Origin: an uncultured Pelagibacteraceae bacterium | Lineage (GTDB): Bacteria > Pseudomonadota > Alphaproteobacteria > Pelagibacterales > Pelagibacteraceae | Assembly (NCBI GenBank): GCA_902561095.1 | Contig: CACEOF010000004.1 | Coordinates: 1 to 64,000 of the forward strand | Reading direction: 5' to 3' | Length of the DNA stretch: 64,000 nt | Shown: positions 22,612 through 32,970 of the stretch, one piece after another | Position numbering within the stretch: the stretch's first letter is position 1 | Layout of the letters: the number at the start of each line of letters is the position of its first letter | Notes under the pieces: model-generated | Told to the model about the DNA's origin: nothing | The model's database searches: none | Seen by the model: only the letters and a program-made list of their open reading frames with translations | Program-made: the position numbers and the translations under genes

Positions 22612-22995
22612 TTAAAAAAAAGATTTGCCAATTAAATATATGACAACAGTTAAAATAAAAGAGCCAAAGATAACTAGTAGACCGGTAAATTTTGTTGTTT
22701 GTAACTCAAATCCATAGCCCATATCCATAATAAGATGTCTGATCTCACTTAATATTTGAAAACTAAATGACCAAACAATACCTAAAGTAATAAATTTTCC
22801 AAAAATAGAACTTAAAAAAAAATTTATCATATTGTAATTACTTTCACCCAAAATAAGTAATGAGGACCATAAACAAATAAAAGAAATAGCTATAATATTA
22901 ATAATTCCAGTTATACGGTGGGAAATAGATACTAAAGATGAAATATGCCATCTGTAAATTTGTATATGTGGGGATAAAGGTTTTTTATTTTCCAT
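22612..22995 (-). CDS. sdhC: Succinate dehydrogenase cytochrome b556-type subunit SdhC, without the heme-ligand histidine
   Basis: A 127-residue protein with three membrane helices. It starts with the family pattern PLSPHIQIYRW and SISHRITGII, where Ser23 and Arg27 match the E. coli quinone-site Ser27 and Arg31. The second signature, EIRHLIMDMGY, aligns gaplessly with E. coli GIRHMMMDFGY, but the axial heme ligand His84 is Gln80 here. I use the ATG at 22995, which overlaps the asd stop by 11 bases; an ATG three codons earlier is also possible. Confidence 0.9.
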   Translation of the reverse strand: MENKKPLSPHIQIYRWHISSLVSISHRITGIINIIAISFICLWSSLLILGESNYNMINFFLSSIFGKFITLGIVWSFSFQILSEIRHLIMDMGYGFELQTTKFTGLLVIFGSFILTVVIYLIGKSFF

Positions 22996-23995
22996 AAAAA
23001 TCATTTGTAATCAAACTTTCAGCAATTTGTACTGCGTTCAATGCCGCTCCTTTAACTAAATTATCTGATACGATCCACAAATTTATTGTATTTTCTTGAG
23101 ACTCATCCAATCTTATTCTCGAAATAAAAGTTTCAAATTTATCCTCTGCCTCAACTGGTGTTATATAGCCCCCGTCCTGATGTTGATCAATAACCTTACA
23201 CCCTGAAGATGTGGATAGAACCTTTCTTATTTCATCTAAATCACATTTTTTATTAAATTCAACATTTGCACTAATACAGTGTGAAACAAGAACAGGTATT
23301 CTCACACAAGTGGAGGTAACTTTAATTTTTTTATCTAAAATTTTTTTTATTTCGTCAGTAGTTTTTTGTTCCTCTTTTGTGTAACCATTTTCTAAGAAAG
23401 TATCAATATGAGGAATTGCATTAAAGGCTATTTGTTTAGTAAAATGTTTTGAGTCTATTTTTTTATTTTGAAAATAATTCTCTGTTTGAGACAACAATTC
23501 ATCCATAGCTGATTTTCCTGCTCCAGATACTGATTGATATGTAGATGCAACTATACGATTTATATTATACAAATCATGCAAAGGTTTTAAGGCCACAACA
23601 ACTGGAATCACTGAACAATTAGCATTAGCGATAATATTTTTATTTTTTACATCAGATAATTTTTTTGGATTAACCTCCGGAACAATCAATGGAATATCAG
23701 GGTCTTTTCTAAAATATTTTGAATTATCTATAACAATAGTTTTTTTAGCAGCAGTATTAGCCCATTTTTCAGCTACTCCACTACCTGCTGCAAAAAAGGC
23801 AATTTTAACAGAGGAAAAATCAAATTTTTCAAGATCAGTTACCGTATGTTCTTTTCCATTATAGCTTATTTTTTTTCCCTCACTTTTTTTTGAAGCCAAT
23901 AAAAAAAGATTTTCAATATTTATTTGTTTTTTTTCTAATATTTCTATTATTTTTCTACCAACATTTCCTGTTGCACCTACAATTGCTATATTCAT
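22985..23995 (-). CDS. asd: Aspartate-semialdehyde dehydrogenase
   Basis: Reduces aspartyl phosphate on the path to lysine, threonine and methionine. The NADP fold VGATGNVGRKIIEIL is at the N-terminus, catalytic Cys127 is in NANCSVIPVVVAL, and the substrate-binding segment RIPVLVSH carries the active-site His. The 336 residues match the common bacterial type. It lies 21 bases downstream of dmdA and overlaps sdhC, so it bridges the sulfur and the TCA parts of the run. Confidence 0.95.
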   Translation of the reverse strand: MNIAIVGATGNVGRKIIEILEKKQINIENLFLLASKKSEGKKISYNGKEHTVTDLEKFDFSSVKIAFFAAGSGVAEKWANTAAKKTIVIDNSKYFRKDPDIPLIVPEVNPKKLSDVKNKNIIANANCSVIPVVVALKPLHDLYNINRIVASTYQSVSGAGKSAMDELLSQTENYFQNKKIDSKHFTKQIAFNAIPHIDTFLENGYTKEEQKTTDEIKKILDKKIKVTSTCVRIPVLVSHCISANVEFNKKCDLDEIRKVLSTSSGCKVIDQHQDGGYITPVEAEDKFETFISRIRLDESQENTINLWIVSDNLVKGAALNAVQIAESLITNDFYGK

Positions 23996-24016
23996 AACAC
24001 TAAATGACTTTTATTT

Positions 24017-25126
24017 TTAAACAAAGGGTAAATCACAAACAGTACCCACATATATTTTTTCATTTATTTCTATATTAAACTGATTTTTTGTATTCCAGTA
24101 GGGTTTATTAATCATTGCAATTCCAATAACTTTATCAAATGTGGGTGAATAAGTTGCTGATCTAACATATCCAACTATTTCTTTGTTATCAGCAAATAAA
24201 GTCTTTTCACAATACATATCAATTTTATCATGATCAATTTTTACACCCATAAGTTTTCTATTTATTCCTTTTTCTTTTATTTTTTTAAGTTTTTTTTTAC
24301 CTAAAAAATTAACGTCACTGTCTAAATGAATAAATTTATCAAAATTTGCCTCAAAGGGGTTATCTCTATTGTCAAAATCATTTCCATAAGATAACAAATT
24401 ACCTTCTATCCTCTCTATTAAATTGGGGCAACCTGGCTTAACATTAAATTCTTTTCCCTCTTCAAATAAATAATCATATAAATTCTGACCTGCGATGTCA
24501 TTATCAACATATACTTCAAATCCACCTTGCTTGGACCATCCGGACCTTGCAATGAAATATTTGTGACCTTTTAATTTAAAATAATCAAAGTTAAAAAATT
24601 TTAATTTTCTAATATCTTCACCGAATAGTTTTGACATTAAATCATCAGCCAAAGGTCCTTGAACAGCTAAGATGTTTACATTTGGTTCATTAATTTCAAC
24701 TTCAAATTTATTGCCAGCTGCAAGTCCTTTTGCAAAAAATATTACATCTGCATCAGCTATAGATAACCACCACTTGTCCTCTGCAAGTTTATTAATTATT
24801 GGGTCATTCACTAAAAGTCCATCATTATCAATTAATGGAGCGTAATAACATTTTCCAACTTTTGATTTAGATAAGTCTCTACAAGTCATTAATTGAACTA
24901 ATTTAGACGAGTCTTTTCCAGAGATCTCAACTTGTCTTTCTGCTGCAACATCCCAAACTTGCACATATTTTTTTAAGTGTTGATAATCACTTTCTAACGA
25001 TTTAAATGATGCTGGAAGCAACATATGATTATAGACTGTGTAGCTACTTACACCATGAGCTTCTATTCTGTCGGTATAAGGTGTGCTTCGTAATCTTCTT
25101 GATTTTGCTATAGAAAAGTTTTTCAT
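24017..25126 (-). CDS. dmdA: Dimethylsulfoniopropionate demethylase
   Basis: DmdA moves a methyl group from DMSP to tetrahydrofolate, leaving methylmercaptopropionate. The protein is 369 residues and belongs to the GcvT fold. The start [18 protein letters not shown], the run [51 protein letters not shown] and the C-terminal CDLPF match my memory of the characterised Candidatus Pelagibacter ubique enzyme, not a glycine-cleavage T protein. The order with dmdB and dmdC supports this. Its ATG overlaps the hydrolase stop (ATGA). SAR11 relies on reduced sulfur such as DMSP, so this locus likely matters for both sulfur and C1 supply. Confidence 0.95.
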   Translation of the reverse strand: MKNFSIAKSRRLRSTPYTDRIEAHGVSSYTVYNHMLLPASFKSLESDYQHLKKYVQVWDVAAERQVEISGKDSSKLVQLMTCRDLSKSKVGKCYYAPLIDNDGLLVNDPIINKLAEDKWWLSIADADVIFFAKGLAAGNKFEVEINEPNVNILAVQGPLADDLMSKLFGEDIRKLKFFNFDYFKLKGHKYFIARSGWSKQGGFEVYVDNDIAGQNLYDYLFEEGKEFNVKPGCPNLIERIEGNLLSYGNDFDNRDNPFEANFDKFIHLDSDVNFLGKKKLKKIKEKGINRKLMGVKIDHDKIDMYCEKTLFADNKEIVGYVRSATYSPTFDKVIGIAMINKPYWNTKNQFNIEINEKIYVGTVCDLPFV

Positions 25127-25899
25127 TTTTTTAAAAATTCTAGGACCTTTTCTCTCATTTCAAATGCTTTTTCAATCATAATCATATGACCACAGCCTTC
25201 GAAGATGTGAGTAGATGAATTTTTTACCAGATTTGAAAATTTTTTTCCTACCTCAATATTAACCATCTTATCAAGGGCACCAAATATAAACATACTTGGA
25301 CAATTAATTGACTCAGCCGCTTCTTTACCGTTGGAATAATTGTTACAAGCAATAAGATCAACTGCCAATATTTCACTGATGTCTCTAGGTGATTGAATTA
25401 TCCTTTCAATTGGATTGCCACCAATAAATTTTTTTGACCCCTCGTACCCCCACTTCATCATTAATTTAACAGCATCTGAGTCACCATTTTTTGCTAATTC
25501 AATTAAATCTGGGTGAACAGGCATTTTATAAGAACCACCAACAAAAATTAATTTTTTTATTCTAGTTGAGTATTTATACGTAAATTCTAAAATTTCTAAA
25601 CATCCCTGAGAGTGTCCAATTAAAACTAAATCATTGAGATTTAATTGATTAAACACTTTTTCTAACCAATCTGTAATTTTTTCTATACTATTTATACAGG
25701 GACCATCAGAATTTCCATGTCCAGGTAAATCTATTGATAAAACATTAAAATTTTGATTTGAAAAAAATTGCTCCGTTAAAGACCAAACAATATGTGACAT
25801 CCCACTCCCGTGCAAAAATACAATTGTTTGTTTTTTTGGGTCAATACCTTGACCTGCATCTGATGCATGAACATTTTTATTTTCTACTTGAAAAATCAA
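25123..25899 (-). CDS. Alpha/beta hydrolase within the dmd cluster, substrate unknown
   Basis: A 258-residue hydrolase with the oxyanion loop FLHGSGMSH, nucleophile elbow GHSQG (Ser97), and likely Asp210 (GALDKM) and His238 (GCGHMI), so the catalytic triad looks complete. No signal peptide is seen. The first codon is TTG with a weak AGG upstream. It lies in the same reading frame as dmdB, separated from the dmdB TAG by two codons, and overlaps the dmdA start. Its place between dmdB and dmdA suggests a part in DMSP use, for example ester or thioester hydrolysis, but nothing in the sequence gives the substrate. Confidence 0.88.
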   Translation of the reverse strand: MIFQVENKNVHASDAGQGIDPKKQTIVFLHGSGMSHIVWSLTEQFFSNQNFNVLSIDLPGHGNSDGPCINSIEKITDWLEKVFNQLNLNDLVLIGHSQGCLEILEFTYKYSTRIKKLIFVGGSYKMPVHPDLIELAKNGDSDAVKLMMKWGYEGSKKFIGGNPIERIIQSPRDISEILAVDLIACNNYSNGKEAAESINCPSMFIFGALDKMVNIEVGKKFSNLVKNSSTHIFEGCGHMIMIEKAFEMREKVLEFLKK

Positions 25900-25905
25900 A
25901 TTTAC

Positions 25906-27522
25906 CTAGAATTGCTTTCTTAGTTCGAACTTCTGAATTTTTCCTGTAGAAGTTTTTGGTAACTCACAGAATATTACTTTTTTTGGTACTTTAAATCCTG
26001 CTAAAGTTTCTTTACAAAAATCAATTAATTCCCTTTCACTTGCTGGTTTGTCTTTAACCATTTCAATAAAAGCACATGGAACTTCACCCCATTTCTCATC
26101 AGGCTTTGCAACCACTGCAGCTATAGAAACTGATGGATGTTTAGAGAGAGTATTTTCGATTTCTATTGATGAAATGTTCTCACCTCCAGAAATTATTATA
26201 TCTTTAGATCTGTCCTGTATTTTTATATATCCATCAGGATGCATAACAGCTAAATCTCCAGTGTGAAACCAGCCACCTTTCATCGCTTTATCTGTAGCTT
26301 CTTTATCTTTAAAATATCCCTTCATTACTATATTTCCTCTAATCATTATTTCACCAATAGTTTTGCCATCCTTTGGAACTTCTTTCATAGTTTGAGGATC
26401 TAAAATAGTTACACCTTCAGTATTTGGGTATCTTACTCCTTGTCTTGCTTTAATTTCATTTTGTTTATCTTCATCAAAATCATTCCACTCATTATTCCAA
26501 GCACATTGGGTAACATGCCCGTAAGTTTCTGTTAAACCATATACATGCATTACCTCGAAACCTAAGGCTTTCATCTTTTTAAAAATTATACTAGGTGGAG
26601 GCGCTCCAGCAGTTAAAACATAAACTTTACTTTTTAATTTTTTTCGATCTACTTCTGGAGCATTAGTAATCATATTCAAAACTATAGGCGCTCCACCAAA
26701 ATGTGTTACGTCGTATTTGTCAATTAGTTCGAATATTTTTTTAACATCTATATTTCTTAAACAAATAGTCCTTCCATTCAACATCGGAATCGTCCATGGG
26801 TAACACCAACCGTTGCAATGAAACATTGGGACAATTGTTAAGAAATTTAATCTGTTAGGCATATTCCATGCAACTGAACTTCCTGTAGACATCAAATAAG
26901 CACCTCTATGATGATAAACTACACCTTTTGGATTTCCTGTAGTGCCTGAAGTATAACTCAAAGAAATAGACTGCCATTCATCATCTGGCATTTGCCAGTT
27001 ATAGTTTTCATCACCAGTATTTAGAAAATTTTCATATTCATGCTCACCAATTTTTTCACACTTTGATTGGTCTGCATATTTGTCATTTATATCTATAATT
27101 GTAATTTTTTTATCTAAATTTTTTAAAGCTTTTTTAACTTCCACGTGTAATTGTCTGTCCACAACTAAAACTTTTGCATCACTATGATTTAAAATATAAT
27201 TGATAGTATTTGCATCTAATCTAATATTAATTGTATTTAAAACTGCACCTGTCATTGGAACAGAGTAGTGAGCTTCAAATATTTCGGGTGTATTAAAAGC
27301 TAAGAATGAAACTGTGTCACCTTTCTTAATTCCAATTTTAGATAATGCACTAGCAAATTTTACAGCTCTTTGATAAACTTTACTCCAAGTATAACTTCTG
27401 TCTTCATAAACGATTGCTTCATAATTTGGATAAATTTCTGTTGCTCTTTTTAAAAATGTTAAAGGTGTTAAAGGAACATGGTTAGCTTCATTTTTGTCCA
27501 AATTAGTATCGTAATGATTCAT
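25906..27522 (-). CDS. dmdB: 3-methylmercaptopropionyl-CoA ligase
   Basis: An AMP-forming acyl-CoA ligase of 538 residues. It carries the adenylation motif SYTSGTTGNPKGVVYHH, the GGWFHTGDLAVMHPDGY hinge region and the C-terminal lysine in TSTGKIQKFELR. In the demethylation pathway this enzyme loads methylmercaptopropionate onto CoA. The family alone would allow other medium-chain acids; the specific name rests on adjacency to dmdC and dmdA. It starts one base after the dmdC stop. Confidence 0.85.
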   Translation of the reverse strand: MNHYDTNLDKNEANHVPLTPLTFLKRATEIYPNYEAIVYEDRSYTWSKVYQRAVKFASALSKIGIKKGDTVSFLAFNTPEIFEAHYSVPMTGAVLNTINIRLDANTINYILNHSDAKVLVVDRQLHVEVKKALKNLDKKITIIDINDKYADQSKCEKIGEHEYENFLNTGDENYNWQMPDDEWQSISLSYTSGTTGNPKGVVYHHRGAYLMSTGSSVAWNMPNRLNFLTIVPMFHCNGWCYPWTIPMLNGRTICLRNIDVKKIFELIDKYDVTHFGGAPIVLNMITNAPEVDRKKLKSKVYVLTAGAPPPSIIFKKMKALGFEVMHVYGLTETYGHVTQCAWNNEWNDFDEDKQNEIKARQGVRYPNTEGVTILDPQTMKEVPKDGKTIGEIMIRGNIVMKGYFKDKEATDKAMKGGWFHTGDLAVMHPDGYIKIQDRSKDIIISGGENISSIEIENTLSKHPSVSIAAVVAKPDEKWGEVPCAFIEMVKDKPASERELIDFCKETLAGFKVPKKVIFCELPKTSTGKIQKFELRKQF

Positions 27523-27523
27523 C

Positions 27524-29287
27524 CTAAATAAATTTAAATTTCATAATATTGGAACTACCTGAAATTGCAGATTTGTAATGATATTCTGCTCTAGGTAACA
27601 CCTTTTCAAAATAAAATTTAGCCGTATTAATTTTATCTGAGTAAAAGTCTTTATTTTTTTCATAGTCATTAAAACTAACTTCTAAAACTTTAATCCAAGA
27701 ATAAGCAATTGAGACGTATCCTAATGTTCTTAGATAATCATTTGCTGCCGCACTTACATCGTCTTTTTCAATTTTACTTTGATTACTGATCCAAGTTGTA
27801 AACTTAGATAATATATCCAGGTAATGATTTAATTCTTTTGAAAAAGTTTCAACTTCTCCTTTTTTACTTTCACACTCAGACTTAATCATATCTAAAAATC
27901 GTTCAATTATATTGCCATTTTTATTTGATAATTTTCTAAATACTAAATCTGCTGCTTGAACTGAGTTTGTTCCTTCATAAATAGGAGTAATACGATTATC
28001 TCGATACAATTGCTCTATTCCTTGATCTTTTGTATACCCATACCCACCGTGGATTTGCATCGCATCATTTGTTATTTCCATAGCTAAATCAGTAAATAAT
28101 GATTTTACTACCGGTGTCATTAAGGAAACATAATCTGATGCTTCTTGTTTTATTTTTTCATCAGGGTGATAAAGACTAACTTCAGTTTGTTGAGACAACC
28201 AAAAACATAATGCTCTTTCTCCCTCAATTATTGATTTCATATTTAATAAAGATTTTCTTATATCAGCATGTTCAATTATAAAATCTGCACCATTAGTAGA
28301 CTTGGTATTATTTGTTTTTCCTTGTTTTCTCTCTTTCGCATATGCAAGTGAGTTCTGATAAGCAATTTCAGATAGGCCTAAACCCTGAATACCAACTACT
28401 ATTCTCTCTAAGTTCATCATTGTGAACATAGCACTTAAACCTTTATCTTTGGCTCCAATCATATAACCAGTTGCATCATCAAAATTTAAAACACATGTGG
28501 CCGAACCTTTTATTCCCATTTTACTTTCAATAGATCCCGTTGATATCCCATTCCTTGGACCAACAGTTCCATCCTCATTGACTATAAATTTAGGTACTAA
28601 AAATAAACTTATGCCTTTAGTTCCAGCTGGAGAGTCTGTAGCTCTAGCAATTACCAGATGAATAATATTTTCTGTAAGATCTTGATCCCCAGAGGTGATG
28701 AATATTTTCTGACCACTTAGTTTATATGTTCCATCGGGTTGTTTTTCAGCTTTAGTCTTTAAAAGTCCTAAATCAGTTCCACAAACTGGTTCAGTTAAAC
28801 ACATCGTTCCACTCCATTTACCTTCAACCATTTTTGGTAAATATTTGTTCTTTATTTCCTCTGTAGCATGACGATTGATACAATTATAAGCTCCAATACT
28901 TAATTCACTATAAAGTTTAAATGATAAGCTTGCAGATGATAACATTTCATCAAAAAACGCGCTCACAGTTTTAGGCATCCCTTGACCGCCATATTTTGGA
29001 TCACAAGATAATGATGTCCATCCATCTTCTATATATTTTTGGTAGGCCTCTTTATAACCTGGAGGGGTTCTTACAACTCCATTTTCTAATACTGCAGGAT
29101 TTTCATCTCCTATTTTTGCAAGTGGTAATATTAAATTTTGATTTATTTTGGCTGCTTCTTCTAAAATATCTTTTACTAAATCAGAACTAACTTCATTATA
29201 TTTTTCTAACTCATTATAGTTTTTATTGTCTCTTAACTTTTCATATAGAAACATCATGTCTTTTACTGGAGCTGTATAAGTTGGCAT
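27524..29287 (-). CDS. dmdC: 3-methylmercaptopropionyl-CoA dehydrogenase
   Basis: A long acyl-CoA dehydrogenase (587 residues) that makes methylthioacryloyl-CoA. MCLTEPVCGTDLGLLKT is the flavin/substrate loop, IHGGYGYTKDQGIEQLYRDNR is the family signature, and the likely catalytic base is the Glu in PIYEGTNSVQ. The extra C-terminal domain is typical of the DmdC-like group. It is followed by dmdB, the hydrolase and dmdA; no crotonase-family dmdD gene is in the window, so the last step must be coded elsewhere or done by another enzyme. Confidence 0.87.
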   Translation of the reverse strand: MPTYTAPVKDMMFLYEKLRDNKNYNELEKYNEVSSDLVKDILEEAAKINQNLILPLAKIGDENPAVLENGVVRTPPGYKEAYQKYIEDGWTSLSCDPKYGGQGMPKTVSAFFDEMLSSASLSFKLYSELSIGAYNCINRHATEEIKNKYLPKMVEGKWSGTMCLTEPVCGTDLGLLKTKAEKQPDGTYKLSGQKIFITSGDQDLTENIIHLVIARATDSPAGTKGISLFLVPKFIVNEDGTVGPRNGISTGSIESKMGIKGSATCVLNFDDATGYMIGAKDKGLSAMFTMMNLERIVVGIQGLGLSEIAYQNSLAYAKERKQGKTNNTKSTNGADFIIEHADIRKSLLNMKSIIEGERALCFWLSQQTEVSLYHPDEKIKQEASDYVSLMTPVVKSLFTDLAMEITNDAMQIHGGYGYTKDQGIEQLYRDNRITPIYEGTNSVQAADLVFRKLSNKNGNIIERFLDMIKSECESKKGEVETFSKELNHYLDILSKFTTWISNQSKIEKDDVSAAANDYLRTLGYVSIAYSWIKVLEVSFNDYEKNKDFYSDKINTAKFYFEKVLPRAEYHYKSAISGSSNIMKFKFI

Positions 29288-29313
29288 TTCTAAAGTTTAG
29301 AATAATTATAGAT

Positions 29314-30420
29314 TTATTGCAATTTTGAAATTATCGCATCACCCATCCCTGAAGTTGATGCCTCTTTCATTCCGTCCGATAGAATGTCTTTGGTTCTTAA
29401 TCCATCATTTAATACCTGCTGTACTGCTTTTTCTAATGCATCAGCCTCATTATCTAAATCCAAAGAATATCTTAAAGCCATAGCGAAGCTTAAAATAGAA
29501 GCAATTGGATTTGCTATCGATTTACCCGCAATATCTGGTGCTGAACCATGAATAGGTTCATACATTGCTCTCATTTCACCATCTTTATTTTTTGCACCTA
29601 AAGATGCCGAAGGTAATAGACCTAAAGAGCCTGTTAGCATTGAAGCTTGGTCTGAAAGCATGTCACCAAACAAATTATCAGTTACAATTACATCGAATTG
29701 TTTAGGATTTCTTAATAACTGCATTGCACAATTGTCTGCAAGCATATGACTTAATTCTACATCTTTAAACTCTTTGTCATGGAGTTCCTGTACCTCCTCT
29801 TTCCACAACTGTCCTGCTTCCATCACGTTTGACTTTTCGCAGGAAGTTACTTTATTTGATCTTTTTCTTGCTAGGTCAAATGCAATACGCGCAACTCTTG
29901 CTATTTCACTTGTAGTATATGTGTGTGTATTAATTCCTTTTCTTTCTCCATTCTCTATTGGTTTAATTCCTCTTGGTTCACCAAAATATATTCCACCTGT
30001 AAGCTCCCTTACAATCATTATATCTAATCCTGAAACTACTTCTGGTTTTAAAGTTGAAGCACTTACTAGTTGTTCAAAGCAAATTGCTGGACGTAAATTT
30101 GCAAAAAGCTTTAATTCTTTTCTTAATTTTAATAATGCTCTTTCAGGTTTTTTTGAAAATTCAACTTCATCCCACTTAGGTCCACCTACTGCACCCAACA
30201 TAACAACTTCGCTCTCTAAAGCTTTATAAAATACTTCGTCAGTAATTGGAGTACCATGTTTATCATAAGAACAACCCCCAGCAAGATCTTCGTCTATTTC
30301 AAAATCAAGGGATTTCTTATCATTAAACCAATTAATAATTTTTTTAACTTCGTCTATTACCTCTGGACCAATACCGTCACCAGGTAATAAAAGAATTTTT
30401 CTTTTTTTTACCTTAATCAT
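29314..30420 (-). CDS. leuB: 3-isopropylmalate dehydrogenase
   Basis: Oxidative decarboxylation step of leucine synthesis. It shows [12 protein letters not shown] at the N-terminus, [15 protein letters not shown] in the middle (the isopropylmalate-specific Tyr region), and the metal-binding and signature segment [20 protein letters not shown]. The 368 residues are standard. Its start overlaps leuD by eight bases; dmdC begins 26 bases downstream. Confidence 0.97.
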   Translation of the reverse strand: MIKVKKRKILLLPGDGIGPEVIDEVKKIINWFNDKKSLDFEIDEDLAGGCSYDKHGTPITDEVFYKALESEVVMLGAVGGPKWDEVEFSKKPERALLKLRKELKLFANLRPAICFEQLVSASTLKPEVVSGLDIMIVRELTGGIYFGEPRGIKPIENGERKGINTHTYTTSEIARVARIAFDLARKRSNKVTSCEKSNVMEAGQLWKEEVQELHDKEFKDVELSHMLADNCAMQLLRNPKQFDVIVTDNLFGDMLSDQASMLTGSLGLLPSASLGAKNKDGEMRAMYEPIHGSAPDIAGKSIANPIASILSFAMALRYSLDLDNEADALEKAVQQVLNDGLRTKDILSDGMKEASTSGMGDAIISKLQ

Positions 30421-31018
30421 TAAAAATCCAAGGCTTTTGAGACTTCAAATTATTTTCGAAACTTTCAATTTTATTTGATTTGTTAAGAGATAATGCTATT
30501 TCATCTAATCCCTCAAGTAAGCATTTTTTTTTAAATGGATCTACTTTAAAGGTGACCTCATTGTTACCATAAAGAACTTTTTCCTCAACTAGATCAACAG
30601 AAATTTCTTCTTTTCTATTTGCGTATTCAGATAACTCTCTTATTTTTTCTTCATCTAGAGTTACTGGTAAAATTCCATTCTTGAAACAATTATTATGAAA
30701 AATATCTGCAAAACTTGAGCTTATAACACAAGTAATTCCAAAATCTAATAAAGCCCAAGGTGCGTGCTCTCGAGAAGAACCGCAGCCAAAATTTTTGCCT
30801 GTTATTAATATTTTAGAATTATTATACGGATCCTTATTTAATACAAAATCACTTACTACTGAACCCTGATCATCATATCGCATCTCAAAAAATAAATTTT
30901 TTCCAAGTCCTGTTCTTTTGATAGTTTTTAAAAACTGCTTAGGAATAATCATGTCAGTATCAACATTGGCTGTTGATAGGTATGCAGGAATACTCTTTAA
31001 TTTACTAAATTTTTGCAT
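30413..31018 (-). CDS. leuD: 3-isopropylmalate dehydratase small subunit
   Basis: The 201-residue swivel subunit that pairs with LeuC. The hallmark [17 protein letters not shown] is near residues 73-90, preceded by [13 protein letters not shown]. It overlaps the leuC stop by one base and the leuB start by eight, giving a tight leuC-leuD-leuB operon. Confidence 0.97.
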   Translation of the reverse strand: MQKFSKLKSIPAYLSTANVDTDMIIPKQFLKTIKRTGLGKNLFFEMRYDDQGSVVSDFVLNKDPYNNSKILITGKNFGCGSSREHAPWALLDFGITCVISSSFADIFHNNCFKNGILPVTLDEEKIRELSEYANRKEEISVDLVEEKVLYGNNEVTFKVDPFKKKCLLEGLDEIALSLNKSNKIESFENNLKSQKPWIFND

Positions 31019-32421
31019 TAGTCTTGAAACTTTCTCACGTCTTCAAGATTACCAGAGATTGCTGCAGCAGCAGCCATTCCAGGACTTACTAAATGTGTTC
31101 TGCCACCTCTTCCTTGTCTTCCCTCAAAATTTCTGTTTGATGTAGAGGCACATCTCTCTTCTGGCTTAAGTTTATCAGCATTCATCGCTAAACACATTGA
31201 ACAACCAGGTTCTCTCCAATCAAATCCTGATTGGATAAAGATTTTATCTAATCCTTCTTGTTCTGCTTGTTCTTTAACAAGACCTGATCCTGGAACCACC
31301 ATCGCTTCAACATTTGAAGAAATTTTTTTATCTTTTAAAATTTTAGCAGCTTCTCTTAAATCTTCAATTCTTCCATTTGTGCAGCTTCCTATAAAAACCT
31401 TATCAATCTTTATATCTGTAGCGGCCATATCAGGTTTTAAACCCATGTATTTCAAGGACCTCTCTATAGAATTTTTTTTATCTTCATCTGTCTCATTTTT
31501 AGGATTTGGAACTTTTTGTTCTATTGTAATAACATCTTCTGGTGAAGTTCCCCATGTAATCATTGGTGATATCTCGTTCCCATTTATAGTTATTTCTTTA
31601 TCAAAAACTGCATCATCATCAGATTTTAATTGCTTCCATTCTTCTAATGCCTTATCCCAACTTTCACCTTTAGGTGACATAGGTTTACCTTTTAAATATT
31701 CAAAAATTTTTTCATCTGGGGCTATTAAGCCTGCTCTTGCGCCAGCTTCTATTGTCATATTACAAATGGTCATTCGTTGTTCAACCGTAAGTGATTTAAT
31801 TACATCACCTGCATATTCTAATACATATCCCGTACCACCCGCTGTACCTATTTTTCCGATGATTTGTAATATTACATCTTTAGAGGTAACTCCTAGTGGA
31901 AGCTCACCATTAACGTTAATTCTAAAATTTTTTCCTTTTTTCTGTACTAATGTTTGAGTTGCTAAAACATGTTCAACTTCTGAAGTTCCAATTCCAAATG
32001 CTAAGGCACCAAATGCGCCGTGTGTTGCTGTATGACTGTCTCCACAAACTATCACTGTTCCTGGCTGGGTAAATCCTTGTTCTGGTCCAATAATATGGAC
32101 TATACCTTGTCTTTTATCATCCATTCCAAAAAGTTGTATGCCAAACTCTTTACAATTAGCTGCTAAAGTATCAACTTGAATTTTCGACTCCTGATCAGAG
32201 ATGCCTTTAGATCTATCTGTGGTTGGCACGTTATGATCAGCAACAGCTAATGTTAAATTTGGATGTCTTACTTTTCTTCTAGAATTTCTCAAACCTTCAA
32301 ATGCTTGTGGGCTTGTAACTTCGTGGACGAGATGTCGACCTACAAAAATTAATGAGGTTCCATCTGATTGTTGATCAACTAGATGATCATTCCATAATTT
32401 GTCGTAAAGGGTTTTAGCCAT
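31018..32421 (-). CDS. leuC: 3-isopropylmalate dehydratase large subunit
   Basis: An aconitase-family enzyme of 467 residues that isomerises isopropylmalate. Iron-sulfur ligands are seen in [12 protein letters not shown] and in [14 protein letters not shown] (C-x2-C); [19 protein letters not shown] is the family N-terminal signature. It starts eight bases after rplS ends, so leucine synthesis may ride on the ribosomal-protein message. Confidence 0.97.
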   Translation of the reverse strand: MAKTLYDKLWNDHLVDQQSDGTSLIFVGRHLVHEVTSPQAFEGLRNSRRKVRHPNLTLAVADHNVPTTDRSKGISDQESKIQVDTLAANCKEFGIQLFGMDDKRQGIVHIIGPEQGFTQPGTVIVCGDSHTATHGAFGALAFGIGTSEVEHVLATQTLVQKKGKNFRINVNGELPLGVTSKDVILQIIGKIGTAGGTGYVLEYAGDVIKSLTVEQRMTICNMTIEAGARAGLIAPDEKIFEYLKGKPMSPKGESWDKALEEWKQLKSDDDAVFDKEITINGNEISPMITWGTSPEDVITIEQKVPNPKNETDEDKKNSIERSLKYMGLKPDMAATDIKIDKVFIGSCTNGRIEDLREAAKILKDKKISSNVEAMVVPGSGLVKEQAEQEGLDKIFIQSGFDWREPGCSMCLAMNADKLKPEERCASTSNRNFEGRQGRGGRTHLVSPGMAAAAAISGNLEDVRKFQD

Positions 32422-32429
32422 TTAAAAAA

Positions 32430-32954
32430 TTATTTTTTTTCTGAAATGTTTTCTGATTGCGTTTCTTCTTTTTTCTCCTCTAATACAGGAGCTGCATCTA
32501 TTTTAGGAGCTTCTTTCTCTGGAACTTTAACTACTGGGGCCACGTTTTCTGCAGTAACAGATACTGGTTTAACATCGATATCAATACCAATTTTTTTTCT
32601 AATTTTTTCAGCAATTCTAGCAGATTTACCTGTTCTATCTCTAAGGTAGTATAATTTTGCTCTTCTTACTTTACCAGATCTAATTACTTTAATTGAGTCA
32701 ATTAATGTTCCATATAATGGAAAAGTTCTTTCTACTCCTTCTCCGAATGAAATCTTTCTTACTGTAAAAGAAGAGTTTAAATCTCTACTTTTTTTTGCAA
32801 TACAGACACCTTCAAAATATTGAATTCTTTCTTTTTTACCCTCAGTAATTCTAACACCGACCTTAACAACATCACCTGGGTAAAAATCTGGAATTTTTTT
32901 CTCAGAGAGTATTTTCTTGACGTTATGTTGATTTATTTCTTCAATAGTTTTCAT
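32430..32954 (-). CDS. rplS: Ribosomal protein L19 with a low-complexity C-terminal tail
   Basis: The conserved L19 core covers about residues 1-115: [29 protein letters not shown] and [14 protein letters not shown]. The protein then continues for about 50 residues rich in Pro, Val, Ala, Lys and Glu ([15 protein letters not shown] and similar), making 174 residues against about 115-120 in E. coli. The ATG at 32954 gives the usual L19 N-terminus; an upstream TTG at 32969 is less likely. It follows trmD by 16 bases in the usual rpsP-trmD-rplS order. Confidence 0.95.
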   Translation of the reverse strand: MKTIEEINQHNVKKILSEKKIPDFYPGDVVKVGVRITEGKKERIQYFEGVCIAKKSRDLNSSFTVRKISFGEGVERTFPLYGTLIDSIKVIRSGKVRRAKLYYLRDRTGKSARIAEKIRKKIGIDIDVKPVSVTAENVAPVVKVPEKEAPKIDAAPVLEEKKEETQSENISEKK

Positions 32955-32970
32955 GTTAGCATTAATCAAA

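Noticed and set aside
24017..25126. Glycine cleavage T protein (GcvT)
   Set aside because: The fold is shared, but the N-terminal and central motifs match DmdA, and the neighbours are dmdB and dmdC, not gcvH and gcvP.
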